Program-made: the position numbers and the translations under genes
Shown: positions 8,060 to 17,729 of the stretch, in pieces
Layout: every line of letters starts with the position of its first letter
Position numbering within the stretch: the stretch's first letter is position 1
Assembly (NCBI GenBank): GCA_022571985.1
Contig: JACZWU010000009.1
Location: 59,684 to 123,683 of the forward strand
DNA: 64,000 bases
Source: Candidatus Zixiibacteriota bacterium
GTDB lineage: Bacteria; Zixibacteria; MSB-5A5; GN15; FEB-12
Direction: 5' to 3'
The notes under the pieces: model-generated
Databases searched by the model: none
The model's input: only the letters and a program-made list of their open reading frames with translations
Told to the model about the DNA's origin: nothing

Positions 8060-9213
8060 TGTTCACTCCCGGCCTCATTTGCATCAATTGAATCAATTAT
8101 CAGAGAAACTATGTCGTCCGCGATAACTTCGACCGCCGGCTTTCTGTCTTTGGTCAGTTCAGCCAGCGCATTTTTCATCTGAACATACTTTTCTGAATTC
8201 AAGAGCTCCGCGGCCTCGCTCAAAATATCCACATCAGCCAGCCTGCTTTCATCGAGCAGCACAGCCCGGTTGCGTGACGACAAACTCATGGCGTTTTTTT
8301 TCTGATGGTCGCCTGCCGCATACGGGAACGGTATCAAAATAGAGGGCAGGTTACATTCAATCAGTTCGGCCAGAGTCAGCGCTCCCGCCCTGGCGATGAC
8401 GATATCAGAAGCCGCGTAAACATCGGCCATATTAGAGGCAAAAGGAAAAAGGGCGCCATCCCACTTGAGTTTTGTCGCTTTAAGATTCACCTCCGTGTAA
8501 TCCCTTTTTCCAGTTTGCCATAACAGCTGGACATCCCCCGCCCAATTGTTTTTTTCCAAACTTTTATAAACCGCCCTGTTGATTGCGCGCGCGCCCTGAC
8601 TGCCGCCCAGTATCAAAATCGTTTTCTTGTCCGGATTAAGTTTAAATTGTTCATGCGCACGCTCGCGCGAGCCATTGGCAATTTCCGAACGAACCGGATT
8701 GCCGGTCACGATCATGGGAGCGGCAGAATTGAGATATTTTTTAGCTTCTTCAAAGCCCAGGAAAATTCGTCTGGCTTTGGCTGCAGCGCTTCTGGTGGCC
8801 ACTCCCGGAAACGAGTTTTGCTCCTGAAGCACTGTAAGAATTCCCAGCAGTGCCGCCATTTTCAAGACCGGCCAGCTGACATAACCACCGGTGCCGACTA
8901 CCATATCAGGCCGGAATTTTGTCAGCAGTAAAGCCGACTGTATCAGCGCCAGCACAACCATAAACGGCACGAACAGATTTCTTGGAGTCAATGAACGAGT
9001 TATGCCGCGCATGCTGATCAGATAAAGCGGGTAACCGAGTTCATCCCCCAATCTGTATTCCAGACCGCGCTTGGTGCCCACAAAAGCTATGTCAGTCCTG
9101 GCTCTGTCTTTTAGAACGCTGGTAATGCGATTAGCAATGGCTATGGCCGGATAGAGATGTCCGCCGGTACCGCCACCGGCAAAGAGAATTTTCACAGAAA
9201 GAGGCTGGCTCAT
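8056..9213 (-). CDS. murG: UDP-GlcNAc:lipid-I N-acetylglucosaminyltransferase MurG
   Basis: MurG converts lipid I to lipid II at the inner face of the membrane. The N-terminal glycine motif FAGGGTGGHLYPA and the C-terminal nucleotide-sugar motifs (ILGGSQGAR, ARAGALTLAE, IPFPYAAGDHQ) are present. The start was set to the ATG at 9213, which overlaps the ftsW stop as ATGA. The frame stays open to 9447, but those extra 78 residues overlap ftsW and match nothing in the family. The length of 385 residues is normal. Confidence 0.97.
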   Translation of the reverse strand: MSQPLSVKILFAGGGTGGHLYPAIAIANRITSVLKDRARTDIAFVGTKRGLEYRLGDELGYPLYLISMRGITRSLTPRNLFVPFMVVLALIQSALLLTKFRPDMVVGTGGYVSWPVLKMAALLGILTVLQEQNSFPGVATRSAAAKARRIFLGFEEAKKYLNSAAPMIVTGNPVRSEIANGSRERAHEQFKLNPDKKTILILGGSQGARAINRAVYKSLEKNNWAGDVQLLWQTGKRDYTEVNLKATKLKWDGALFPFASNMADVYAASDIVIARAGALTLAELIECNLPSILIPFPYAAGDHQKKNAMSLSSRNRAVLLDESRLADVDILSEAAELLNSEKYVQMKNALAELTKDRKPAVEVIADDIVSLIIDSIDANEAGSEH

Positions 9214-10310
9214 ATTTTGCTTGCTTTCCGTGAAAGATTTAAAAGTACCCCGACTGCCGCACTGCTTATCAAAAGAGATGAGCCGCCGTATGAAATAAAC
9301 GGCAGCGGTAAACCGGTAACCGGCAGCAGCGCCGTCACTACCCCGATATTGATGGCGATACTTGTAAAGAGAGTGACAACCATACCGGCCCCGAGCAAAT
9401 AGCCAAATCTGTCCGGCTGTGCGGCAGAAATTTTCAAACCGCGCCATAGCAAATAAAACATTATCGACAGCAGCAATGTCAGTCCTACCAGTCCGATCTC
9501 TTCTCCGGCCGAGGCAAAAATGAAGTCAGTATGCGGATACGGTAAGAAGAACAGTTTTTGTCTGCCGTCACCCAGGCCGGTTCCGAAAAGTCCGCCTGAA
9601 CCAAGCGTCAGTGCGGCTTGTTTAACTTGATAAGAACCGCTCAGGGGATCTCCTATCGCAGCCAGATAGTCTATCACACGTTCTTTTTTGTAGCCCAGCA
9701 GAAAAACAAAAAACGAAGCGGCAGCGGCTATCGGCAGAGCTGTTGCGAAAAGGTATTTCATGGGAGTTCCTGCCAGAAAAAACATCAGCAGGGCGGTAAT
9801 CGAGATTACGATAACGCTGCCCAGATCGGGTTCCAGCAGAATCATAAGCAGCGCCGTGCCTATAATCGGCAAGTAGGGAAACAGCAGATTTTTAAGTTTT
9901 TTCAGATCACGTTTGTGATTGGACAATGAAAATGCCAAAAATATAATCATAACAAACTTGAACAATTCCGAGGGCTGCAAGGTGAAGGGACCAAGGAAGA
10001 GCCAGCGATGGGCGCCATTGCGGGATGGCATCATGAAAACAACCGCCAATAATATCAGCGTAATAAACAAAGCCGGAACCGAATAGACAGCAAGACGTTT
10101 GAGGTCCAGCTTGCATATTACCCAGATTGCCGCAAATGAAAGAACTGTCCAGATCAGCTGATTCTTAAAAAAGAAAGCATGTGAACCAAAGCGGCTCTCG
10201 GCAATCATTGATGATGAAGAATAAATCAGCACCAGTCCGGCCGTGACGGCCATCAGGTAGGCCAGCAAAAGTCTCTCGTCGATTCTGTTTTTAACTGAGA
10301 ACCGTTTCAT
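9210..10310 (-). CDS. ftsW: Peptidoglycan glycosyltransferase FtsW (SEDS family)
   Basis: FtsW polymerises lipid II glycan strands at the septum together with FtsI. The product is an integral membrane protein of about ten hydrophobic segments with the SEDS features LEPDLGS, the loop with GLGDGRQKLFFLPYPHTDFIF shortened here to its core GDGRQKLFFLPYPHTD, and the C-terminal LPLPFISYGGSSL. The length of 366 residues fits. Its start overlaps murD by 20 bases and its end overlaps murG by four. Confidence 0.97.
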   Translation of the reverse strand: MKRFSVKNRIDERLLLAYLMAVTAGLVLIYSSSSMIAESRFGSHAFFFKNQLIWTVLSFAAIWVICKLDLKRLAVYSVPALFITLILLAVVFMMPSRNGAHRWLFLGPFTLQPSELFKFVMIIFLAFSLSNHKRDLKKLKNLLFPYLPIIGTALLMILLEPDLGSVIVISITALLMFFLAGTPMKYLFATALPIAAAASFFVFLLGYKKERVIDYLAAIGDPLSGSYQVKQAALTLGSGGLFGTGLGDGRQKLFFLPYPHTDFIFASAGEEIGLVGLTLLLSIMFYLLWRGLKISAAQPDRFGYLLGAGMVVTLFTSIAINIGVVTALLPVTGLPLPFISYGGSSLLISSAAVGVLLNLSRKASKI

Positions 10311-11682
10311 CTTTTTCCTTGCCGTTTTTTAAAGACGCCACAGCTTTCTTGAAAGCCTGACCGCGATGCTCGTAATCTTCAAACATGTCAAAACTTGCAC
10401 AGCCCGGTGACAACAGCACCACCTCGCCGGGGATGGCCAGTTCAAAGGCCAGCTTTACGGCGCTTTCCAGACTATCAGCCGGCTGCACCTGAAAGTCATG
10501 ACCAAGGGCATCAAATATCAGTTCTTTGGCTTCTCCGATGGCGATAATCCCTTTAATTTTGCCTCTGGCGTAATCTGCTATTGACGCGAATTTGCCGCCT
10601 TTGTCACGGCCGCCCGCTATCAGGTAGAGCGGTTGCTCAAACGATTTCAATGCCCAGCAGACTGAGTCGACATTGGTCGCTTTGGAATCATTTACAAAAC
10701 TGATTCCGGCAACCCGACCAACCGGTTCCAGACGGTGCTCCACGCCGCGGAACGTTTTCAGAACAGCTGCCATTGTCTCAGGTTTAACTCCAAAGAAGCT
10801 GACCGCGGCAACAGCTGCCAGGGCGTTCTGGACATTGTGCGGTCCGGGGATAAGAATATCTGAAACGGTGATTACTTTTTCCGGCGAACTATTTTTATTC
10901 AGAAAAAGTTTATTGTCTTTGACAAAACACCTGGCGCCGCTGTCTGCAGTCGTGGTAAAGAATTGAATGTCTGCTTTAGTTTTAATATTCGCAGACCGGA
11001 TCTCTTTATCATCCTGATTTAGTATCAGACTGTCAGCTGCGAGTTGATTTTCAGTGAGGCGCTGTTTCATTTGTTTATATTCTTCGAAGTTTTCGTAGCG
11101 GTCGAGATGGTCGGGTGTCATGTTCAAAATCAGGGCAATATCGGGATGGAAGTTTTCTATTCGCTCAAGCTGAAAACTTGAAATCTCGACTACGGCGATG
11201 GTGTTTTTGTCAGAAGAATCAGCGATCTCTGAAAATGGCCTGCCGATATTACCGCAGACTTCTGTCTTTAGTCCGGCTGCTTTCAGCATTTCTCCTATGA
11301 GAGTAGTTGTTGTCGTCTTGCCATTGGAGCCGGTGACAGCGCATATTTTTCCCTCAAATACCCATGACGCAAACTCTATTTCAGAAAATATGGGAATGCC
11401 GTTTTCTTCGGCGCTCTTGATAATCTCAAGATCAGCCGGCAGGCCGGGAGAAACCACCAGATAGTCACATTTCAATAATTTATCCGAGTGACCACCGGTC
11501 TCAAAAACGATATTACTGGCAGCTAAGGCTGACATTGATTTGGTCAGCTTACTATCAGCAGCTGAGTCGGAGACAAACGGCTCACCGCCCATCCGCTTAG
11601 CCAAAAGGGCGCAGGCTGTGCCGCTCCGAGCCATGCCGATAATTCCTATCTTGCGTCCGTATATTTTTTGTCTGGCGTTCAT
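10291..11682 (-). CDS. murD: UDP-N-acetylmuramoylalanine--D-glutamate ligase MurD
   Basis: MurD adds D-Glu to UDP-MurNAc-L-Ala. The sequence has an N-terminal Rossmann part (IGIIGMARSGTA), the ATP loop GSNGKTTTTT, NMTPDHLDRY, HNVQNALAA and the C-terminal NDSKATNVDS with AGGRDKG. The start was placed at the ATG at 11682, which overlaps the mraY stop as ATGA; an upstream in-frame start at 11718 would add 12 residues inside mraY. The length of 463 residues is normal. Confidence 0.97.
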   Translation of the reverse strand: MNARQKIYGRKIGIIGMARSGTACALLAKRMGGEPFVSDSAADSKLTKSMSALAASNIVFETGGHSDKLLKCDYLVVSPGLPADLEIIKSAEENGIPIFSEIEFASWVFEGKICAVTGSNGKTTTTTLIGEMLKAAGLKTEVCGNIGRPFSEIADSSDKNTIAVVEISSFQLERIENFHPDIALILNMTPDHLDRYENFEEYKQMKQRLTENQLAADSLILNQDDKEIRSANIKTKADIQFFTTTADSGARCFVKDNKLFLNKNSSPEKVITVSDILIPGPHNVQNALAAVAAVSFFGVKPETMAAVLKTFRGVEHRLEPVGRVAGISFVNDSKATNVDSVCWALKSFEQPLYLIAGGRDKGGKFASIADYARGKIKGIIAIGEAKELIFDALGHDFQVQPADSLESAVKLAFELAIPGEVVLLSPGCASFDMFEDYEHRGQAFKKAVASLKNGKEKDETVLS

Positions 11683-12767
11683 CGTATTTTTAGTGTCGCC
11701 AGTGCAACCAGTGCACACAGCGCTCCAATTATCCAGAACCTGATGACGACTTTTGGCTCCGGCCAGCCCAGTAACTCAAAGTGGTGATGTATCGGCGCCA
11801 TTCTGAAAATTCTTTTTCCACCGCGGTAACGGTATGACAATACCTGCAACACCACCGAAAGAACTTCTATAACAAACACGCCGCCGATTATTACCAGCAG
11901 CAATTCCTGTTTTAACAGTATCGCAATCGCGCCAATAGCGCCGCCAAGCGCCAGTGAGCCGGTATCGCCCATGAAGACTTGCGCCGGATACGAATTGAAC
12001 CATAGGAATCCGGCGGCAGCGCCCATGGCCGCAGCGCAGTAGATTGTTAATTCACCTATGCCGGGAATATAATTTATCTGAAGATAACTTGAGAAATCGG
12101 CGCGGCCCGATATGTAAGCTAAAACTGCAAAGGTTACGAAACAAATAGCGCTCAGCCCGATAGCCAGACCGTCGAGGCCGTCTGTCAAATTAACGGCATT
12201 CGATGAACCGGTAATGACCAGGACTATAAACGGTACGTAAAAAACGCCAAGATTCAGTACATAATTTTTAAAAAACGGAATAGTCGTGGTGCCATCGTAC
12301 ATATCCAGAGGCCCCCAGTAGGACAGTCCCGCTGCAAACGCAAACCCCAGAATAACCTGCCCGGCCAGCTTCACCCTCCCGACCAATCCTTTTGGCTTAT
12401 GCTTTATAGCTTTCAAAAAATCATCCATAAAGCCAATCAGTCCCAGCCAGATAGTGACGCCCAGCACCAACAGCACGTAGTAGTTGGTAAGATTTGCCCA
12501 GAGCAAAGTCGGTATAATTATGCCGGACAAGATTATCAGTCCGCCCATGGTTGGCGTGCCCTCTTTTGACTTATGACTCTGCGGACCATCGCTGCGGATA
12601 TGTTCTTTAACCTGAAACTTATTTAAGAGTCGCAGAAATAACGGGCCAAGTATCAGACATATAATAATGGCCGTCACCATGGCGCCGGCAGAGCGAAAGG
12701 TAATGTATCTGAATATATTGAATCCGGAAATCTCACTTGTCAGAGGATACAAAAGGTGATAAAGCAT
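11679..12767 (-). CDS. mraY: Phospho-N-acetylmuramoyl-pentapeptide transferase MraY
   Basis: MraY moves phospho-MurNAc-pentapeptide onto undecaprenyl phosphate to form lipid I. It is a polytopic membrane protein of 362 residues with GTPTMGGL, FMDDF, NAVNLTDGLDGLA (catalytic aspartates), the Mg/nucleotide-site FMGDTGSLALGG and the histidine motif APIHHHFE. The ATG overlaps the murF stop by one base (TGATG). Confidence 0.98.
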   Translation of the reverse strand: MLYHLLYPLTSEISGFNIFRYITFRSAGAMVTAIIICLILGPLFLRLLNKFQVKEHIRSDGPQSHKSKEGTPTMGGLIILSGIIIPTLLWANLTNYYVLLVLGVTIWLGLIGFMDDFLKAIKHKPKGLVGRVKLAGQVILGFAFAAGLSYWGPLDMYDGTTTIPFFKNYVLNLGVFYVPFIVLVITGSSNAVNLTDGLDGLAIGLSAICFVTFAVLAYISGRADFSSYLQINYIPGIGELTIYCAAAMGAAAGFLWFNSYPAQVFMGDTGSLALGGAIGAIAILLKQELLLVIIGGVFVIEVLSVVLQVLSYRYRGGKRIFRMAPIHHHFELLGWPEPKVVIRFWIIGALCALVALATLKIR

Positions 12768-14161
12768 CAGCCATTCCCCCTTTTGGAATCGAGAACATCA
12801 ATAATTTTCTCAAGACCGATGCCGCGTGAGCCTTTAATATAAACAAGGTCTCCATGTTTTAGAAGATTTAAGGCTTCTGATGCCGCTGCCGATGAATCAG
12901 CAAAGCCGACAAGTTTTTCTTTGTCGATACCGGCCCTGACAGCGCCATCAATAACCGCGCCGCTTAGCGGTCCTACCAGAACGGCCAGGTCAAAAGTGAA
13001 ATTCTTCAGCGATTCTCCGAGTTTCTCATGATATTTAACTGCTTCATCCCCAAGCTCCAGCATGTCGCCCAGAACAAGAACTCGCCGCCCGGTGTGCGCT
13101 AATGATTCAAACGCTTCCAGACCGGCTTTGACCGAATCGGGATTGGCATTGTAAGCATCGTTTATTATACGGATTCCGTTTAGTTCTAAGGTCTCTCCCC
13201 GCATTGGCGCTGGTGACAGCTCAATTTGTTCTGTCACTACATCTTTGAAATCATAACCGAGTGTACGAACCGCGGCATAAGCTGCCAGAAAGTTATAAAC
13301 CTGATGACGCCCGATGGAGTTAAGCATAAAAGTCATACCGTCGATGGTAACTTTCTGCTTTGAGTCGTCTATTTTCTCAAATGAATCTGCCTTGAAATCA
13401 GCTCGAGCGTCTATTGCAAAAGTTATCAGGCTGGACTTAATTTTATTGGCTTCTTTTACAAGCAGCTGGTCATCGGCGTTTATGATTAGCGGGCAGTCAG
13501 ATTGTTCTGATGACACAATTTCAAGTTTTGCCCGGGCAACATCCCTAACACTTGAAAGAAATTCAAGGTGCGACGGACCTATATTTGTAATCAGAGCCAG
13601 ATCCGGCTGAACTATCCGGACCAGCCTGGTCATTTCGCCTTTTACAGATATGCCCATCTCCATAACAGCCACGCTGCTGTTTTGTGGCATCGCAAAAATG
13701 GCCAGCGGCGCACCAAAAAGATTGTTGAGATTACCGCTGGAACGATAAACATCTTTTTCAACCGCTTTAAGCAGCGCAAATGCATATTCTTTGGTGGTGG
13801 TTTTGCCATTGGAGCCGGTTATACCGATCACTTTGGCCTTACATTTGTTACGGTAATTTCTGGCCAGATCCATCATCGCTTCATGCGTATTCTCAACGAC
13901 AACCACGGCTGCTTTTTGACTGGCGCTGGCAGTTTCCTGGAATAAATTGTCAACCAGTAGACCACGGGCGCCTTTTTTGAGAGCCTCATCAATAAAGGCG
14001 TGTCCGTCGTTTATATCACCGCGTATAGCTATAAACAGCTGCCCGGATTTAACAACCCGGCTGTCAATCGACACTCCCTCAAAAATGTCATTAACTGATT
14101 TCAGAGGCAGGAGTTTCCCCTGTATCTCTCTGGCCAGCTCTTCAAAACCCAATTTTATCAA
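12767..14161 (-). CDS. murF: UDP-MurNAc-tripeptide--D-Ala-D-Ala ligase MurF
   Basis: MurF completes the pentapeptide by adding D-Ala-D-Ala. Motifs seen: SIDSRVVKSGQLF at the N-terminus, the ATP loop GSNGKTTTKEY, NIGPSHLEFL and INDAYNANPDS, which are the standard MurF forms. No ddl gene for making D-Ala-D-Ala occurs in this cluster. The ATG overlaps murE by four bases. The length of 464 residues is normal. Confidence 0.97.
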   Translation of the reverse strand: MIKLGFEELAREIQGKLLPLKSVNDIFEGVSIDSRVVKSGQLFIAIRGDINDGHAFIDEALKKGARGLLVDNLFQETASASQKAAVVVVENTHEAMMDLARNYRNKCKAKVIGITGSNGKTTTKEYAFALLKAVEKDVYRSSGNLNNLFGAPLAIFAMPQNSSVAVMEMGISVKGEMTRLVRIVQPDLALITNIGPSHLEFLSSVRDVARAKLEIVSSEQSDCPLIINADDQLLVKEANKIKSSLITFAIDARADFKADSFEKIDDSKQKVTIDGMTFMLNSIGRHQVYNFLAAYAAVRTLGYDFKDVVTEQIELSPAPMRGETLELNGIRIINDAYNANPDSVKAGLEAFESLAHTGRRVLVLGDMLELGDEAVKYHEKLGESLKNFTFDLAVLVGPLSGAVIDGAVRAGIDKEKLVGFADSSAAASEALNLLKHGDLVYIKGSRGIGLEKIIDVLDSKRGNG

Positions 14162-15639
14162 TTCTCCACTTCGCTTGTTTGGTCGTATCCCAATTCGTTG
14201 AGCGCCTGACGGGCTATGTCAATCTCATCAAAAGGAATAAATTTGCCCTCAATTTCCTGGTATTTTTCTGCTCCCTTGCCGGCCAGCAGGACGACATCTC
14301 CGGCCTGAGCTTTTTTCAAAACTGTGCCTATCGCTTTCTTGCGATCAGGTTCAATTTTTACTTCTGCGCCTGACAAGCCCGGTTTTATATCTTCGATAAT
14401 GGCATGCGGGTCCTCGCTGCGGGGATTATCCGAAGTCACACAGACAAAATCCGCTAATCTGCCGGCAACTTCGCCCATCAGCGGACGCTTGCCTTTATCA
14501 CGGTCACCGCCACATCCAAAAAGAAGCAGCAGCCGTCCCGCTGAAAGTTCTTTGACGGCTTCACAGGCGCGCTCCAGAGCATCGGGCGTGTGCGCAAAAT
14601 CTACATAGAGCGCAAACGGCTGACCCTGATCGATATAGTTTAAACGTCCCGGCACAGGTACGGCATGCTCCAAGCCACTGACGATATCTTCGTCTGCTAT
14701 GCCCCCGCTATGACAGGCAGCGGCCGCAGCCACAGCATTTATCAGATTAAACCGTCCCGGAATGTTCAGCTTGACATTATGCATGCCGGTCGGCGTCATC
14801 AAATCAAATTTTGTCGATGACGGCTCAATGCGATAGCTGCTGCAATAAATATCTGCTTCGGGATTACTTAGTGAATAGGTCACAAAGTTTATGTCATCTG
14901 AATTCATAAGCGACACAAATTCGGGCACGTCTATATTTATTACAGCGGCTGAATCATTATCTGTAAGATGATTTAAGAGCTGTGCTTTGGCCTTGAGATA
15001 TTCTTCCATTGATTCATGAAAATCGAGGTGGTCTCTGGTCAGGTTGGTAAACAGCACCGTCTTAAATAGAACATTATCTACTCGGTGCATGATTAAACTA
15101 TGCGAAGAAACTTCGATGACCGCGCTGTCACAGGAATTTTTGCTTATTTGAAAGAGCAGCCGCTGCAGGTCCAGGGATTCCGGTGTGGTGCGCAAAGCAT
15201 GAATGATTTCACTGCCAGTGTCGTAAACAGAGGAAGTCACCAGACCAGTAAAATGGCCGGCCGCCTCTAAGATATCCCTGATTAAAAAGCAAGTGGTGGT
15301 CTTGCCATTGGTACCTGTCACGCCAAACAGATTTAGTTTGGTTGCCGGGTAGCCGTAAAATCGAGCAGCCACATCGGCCATCGCCTGGCGGGCGTTGGGA
15401 ACCATGACATGAGCCGCGGCAGCAGGACAAACGTCCCTTTCACCGAGCAGTGCCACCGCACCATTTGCAACGGCTTGCTCGGCAAAATCGTAGCCGTCGA
15501 ATTTCTCTCCGCTGATGGCCACAAACAGTGCATCACTGGTGATACGACGGGAATCGTATTCGATACTTGCTATGTTAAGATCAGCATTTCCGGTCACTTG
15601 CGCCTTCTCCACATCCGTTATTAAATCCCTGAGTTTTAT
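14158..15639 (-). CDS. murE: UDP-MurNAc-tripeptide synthetase MurE, probable ATA start
   Basis: MurE adds the diamino acid to UDP-MurNAc-L-Ala-D-Glu. The ATP loop GTNGKTTTCF, NLTRDHLDFH and the specificity motif DNPR are present; DNPR is the meso-diaminopimelate form. No ATG, GTG or TTG lies near a ribosome site. The codon ATA at 15637-15639 sits four bases after GGAGG and starts IKLRDLI, which aligns with the MKLTKLL start of the Bacillus enzyme with the correct distance to YDSR. The alternative GTG at 15612 removes nine residues and has no ribosome site. I therefore favour an ATA start, which is rare. The protein is 493 residues. Confidence 0.93.
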   Translation of the reverse strand: MKLRDLITDVEKAQVTGNADLNIASIEYDSRRITSDALFVAISGEKFDGYDFAEQAVANGAVALLGERDVCPAAAAHVMVPNARQAMADVAARFYGYPATKLNLFGVTGTNGKTTTCFLIRDILEAAGHFTGLVTSSVYDTGSEIIHALRTTPESLDLQRLLFQISKNSCDSAVIEVSSHSLIMHRVDNVLFKTVLFTNLTRDHLDFHESMEEYLKAKAQLLNHLTDNDSAAVINIDVPEFVSLMNSDDINFVTYSLSNPEADIYCSSYRIEPSSTKFDLMTPTGMHNVKLNIPGRFNLINAVAAAAACHSGGIADEDIVSGLEHAVPVPGRLNYIDQGQPFALYVDFAHTPDALERACEAVKELSAGRLLLLFGCGGDRDKGKRPLMGEVAGRLADFVCVTSDNPRSEDPHAIIEDIKPGLSGAEVKIEPDRKKAIGTVLKKAQAGDVVLLAGKGAEKYQEIEGKFIPFDEIDIARQALNELGYDQTSEVEN

Positions 15640-15653
15640 ATCTCCTCCAAAAA

Positions 15654-17729
15654 TTAGCCACAGTGAACATTACAAACCGCACTGCCGTTAACTGTTTTCC
15701 CGGGCAAAGGCCATTGTCTGACCACTTTGCCTTTTCCATTTACTTCATACTTTATACCTAAAAACGACAAAATTGCCGCCGCCTCTCTGATTGAGAGACC
15801 TTTAAGATCCGGAAAAACTTTTTCTTGCAAATCCCGGTGCTGAACCGACACCAAAATGTCGTCTCCATATAACGCCAGCCTGTCAGCCGGTGGATACTGC
15901 CAGACAACCACGCCTCTATCCTTATCAGGGCGGAATGCGAAGCCGCCGGTGGCTGCCATCGTTTCGGCCAGGACAACATCGCGTCCTATCAAGTTAGGAA
16001 TCTCGACTGTCTTAATATTTTTATCAGACTTGGTAAGTGCGAATTTACCAGAGCCGGTTATTCTATCCGGATTAAGCATGCCCCAGCGCTCTACTATGCG
16101 TTTGAAGGCAGGACCGGCTGTCCAGCCGCCATAATAGACCGGCTTGGGATTCAGCAGCACAACCACCCCGGCAACGACCGGATTTTCGCAGGGGAAAAAG
16201 CCGGTGAAACTGGCCAAATGCTTACTTCGGTAGTAACCGCCTTTTTTAAGATTAGCCATCCAGGCTGTACCGGTTTTGCCTGCTATGTTTATTAGTTCTG
16301 AATTTGCCCGGGTGGCGGTGCCTATTTCGACAACGCCGCGCATAAAAGATTTCAAAGTATCAACAGTCGATTTTAAGACAGGACTTCTGACGGCAACAGG
16401 TAAAGCTTTGCCGACTACGGTGCCGTCTTCATCAACCTGACCGACTATGATTGTCGGTTTATATAAAGTGCCGCCATTGGCGATTGCAGCGGTTGCCGCG
16501 GCCATCTGTAAACAGGTCACTGCCACGCCATAGCCGATAGCCAGCGAAGCGGTGACACTTTCACTCGACCAGTCAACTGCCCTGACTATCGAGCCGGGGC
16601 TTTCGCCGGGCAGGCGGACTTCTGTCTTTTTACCAAAGCCAAATTTGAGCGCGGTCTCATAAATTTCCCGCCCGCCGGTCTTAATGGCGTTCTTGGCCAG
16701 GCCAATGTTACTGGACAACTCAAAAATTGACCGGAAATTTAACCAGGCGTGCTCTTCGGAGTCTCGCAGGGTTCTTTTGCCTATTTTCCATCTGCCGTTT
16801 TCGCAGTAAGTCGAGTCGGTAAAATCAATTTCTCCGGATTCCAGAATTGCTGCCGCCGAGAAAATTTTAAAACTTGAGCCCGGTTCAAACTGGTCGGTTA
16901 CTGCCCGCAGCTTAAACGGCTTATCTCGGTTTTGTTCACTGGGATCAAAATGAGCAATGGCCAGAATTTCGCCGGTGTTGCAGTTAACAAAGGCTGCCAT
17001 GGCTGCTTTGGCCTTGTATTTTTCTACTGCCCATTTGAGTTCATTTTCAACAATTTCCTGCATGCGCCAGTCGATTGTCAAAACCAGCGACTCGCCGGGG
17101 ACAGGTCTTACCAGGGCCTGCTCTTTTACCCGGAAAGTGTTGCGCAGGCCATCGCGCCGGATATCCGCCCAGCCTTTTTCTCCTGCCAGCATATAGTCGA
17201 ATGACAGTTCAATACCGCTGCGGCCGACATTGTCAATATCTGTAAAGCCGAGTATCTGTTTGCCGACATTGCCAAAGGCGTACTTGCGCATGGTTTCGTT
17301 ACGCAGGTAAAGTCCGCGCGGAGCGGTTTGCGAAATACGATGTGACAATTCATCGGGCATCTGTCTTTTTATCCAGCTGAATTTGTTAACAGCCAGGTTG
17401 TACTTCTTTTTCGAGCTGCCCTTTTTTAGACCAAAATGTTCATCAAGAAAGCCGGCCACGGTTTCTAATTCTTTTTTGGTAGAAGGGCTGGCGTATAGTG
17501 ACGGTGCATAGACATTGCTGGCCAGCAGCTGGCCGCTGCGGTCATATATCAGTCCCCTGGCGGCCGGGATAGCAACCTTACCGCTGGACTGCCGCTCTAC
17601 TATTTTTTTGTATTGGGCGCCGTGGACCAGCTGAAGATGCACCAAACGGGTCAGCGCTATTAAAAAAAATGTAACAACTAATACAAATATGAAGCCAAGC
17701 CGTATCTTCTCAAGTTTTGTTCTTTTCAC
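15654..17729 (-). CDS. ftsI: Septal penicillin-binding protein (FtsI/PBP3) with C-terminal PASTA domains
   Basis: This is the class B transpeptidase that cross-links septal peptidoglycan. It has an N-terminal membrane anchor (about residues 11-30), the PBP dimerisation domain (RGLIYDRSGQLLA) and a transpeptidase domain with SSFK (catalytic Ser285), SSN (339-341) and KTG (485-487). Residues from about 585 to 691 form two PASTA repeats (PNLIGRDVVLAE, FPDLKGLSIREAA), which E. coli FtsI lacks but FtsI of several other phyla carries. The start overlaps ftsL by four bases. The length of 691 residues fits the added repeats. Confidence 0.96.
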   Translation of the reverse strand: MKRTKLEKIRLGFIFVLVVTFFLIALTRLVHLQLVHGAQYKKIVERQSSGKVAIPAARGLIYDRSGQLLASNVYAPSLYASPSTKKELETVAGFLDEHFGLKKGSSKKKYNLAVNKFSWIKRQMPDELSHRISQTAPRGLYLRNETMRKYAFGNVGKQILGFTDIDNVGRSGIELSFDYMLAGEKGWADIRRDGLRNTFRVKEQALVRPVPGESLVLTIDWRMQEIVENELKWAVEKYKAKAAMAAFVNCNTGEILAIAHFDPSEQNRDKPFKLRAVTDQFEPGSSFKIFSAAAILESGEIDFTDSTYCENGRWKIGKRTLRDSEEHAWLNFRSIFELSSNIGLAKNAIKTGGREIYETALKFGFGKKTEVRLPGESPGSIVRAVDWSSESVTASLAIGYGVAVTCLQMAAATAAIANGGTLYKPTIIVGQVDEDGTVVGKALPVAVRSPVLKSTVDTLKSFMRGVVEIGTATRANSELINIAGKTGTAWMANLKKGGYYRSKHLASFTGFFPCENPVVAGVVVLLNPKPVYYGGWTAGPAFKRIVERWGMLNPDRITGSGKFALTKSDKNIKTVEIPNLIGRDVVLAETMAATGGFAFRPDKDRGVVVWQYPPADRLALYGDDILVSVQHRDLQEKVFPDLKGLSIREAAAILSFLGIKYEVNGKGKVVRQWPLPGKTVNGSAVCNVHCG

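Noticed and set aside
9214..9447. N-terminal extension of MurG by 78 residues
   Set aside because: It overlaps ftsW in another frame and has no similarity to MurG; the ATG at 9213 fits the ATGA overlap and the family start.
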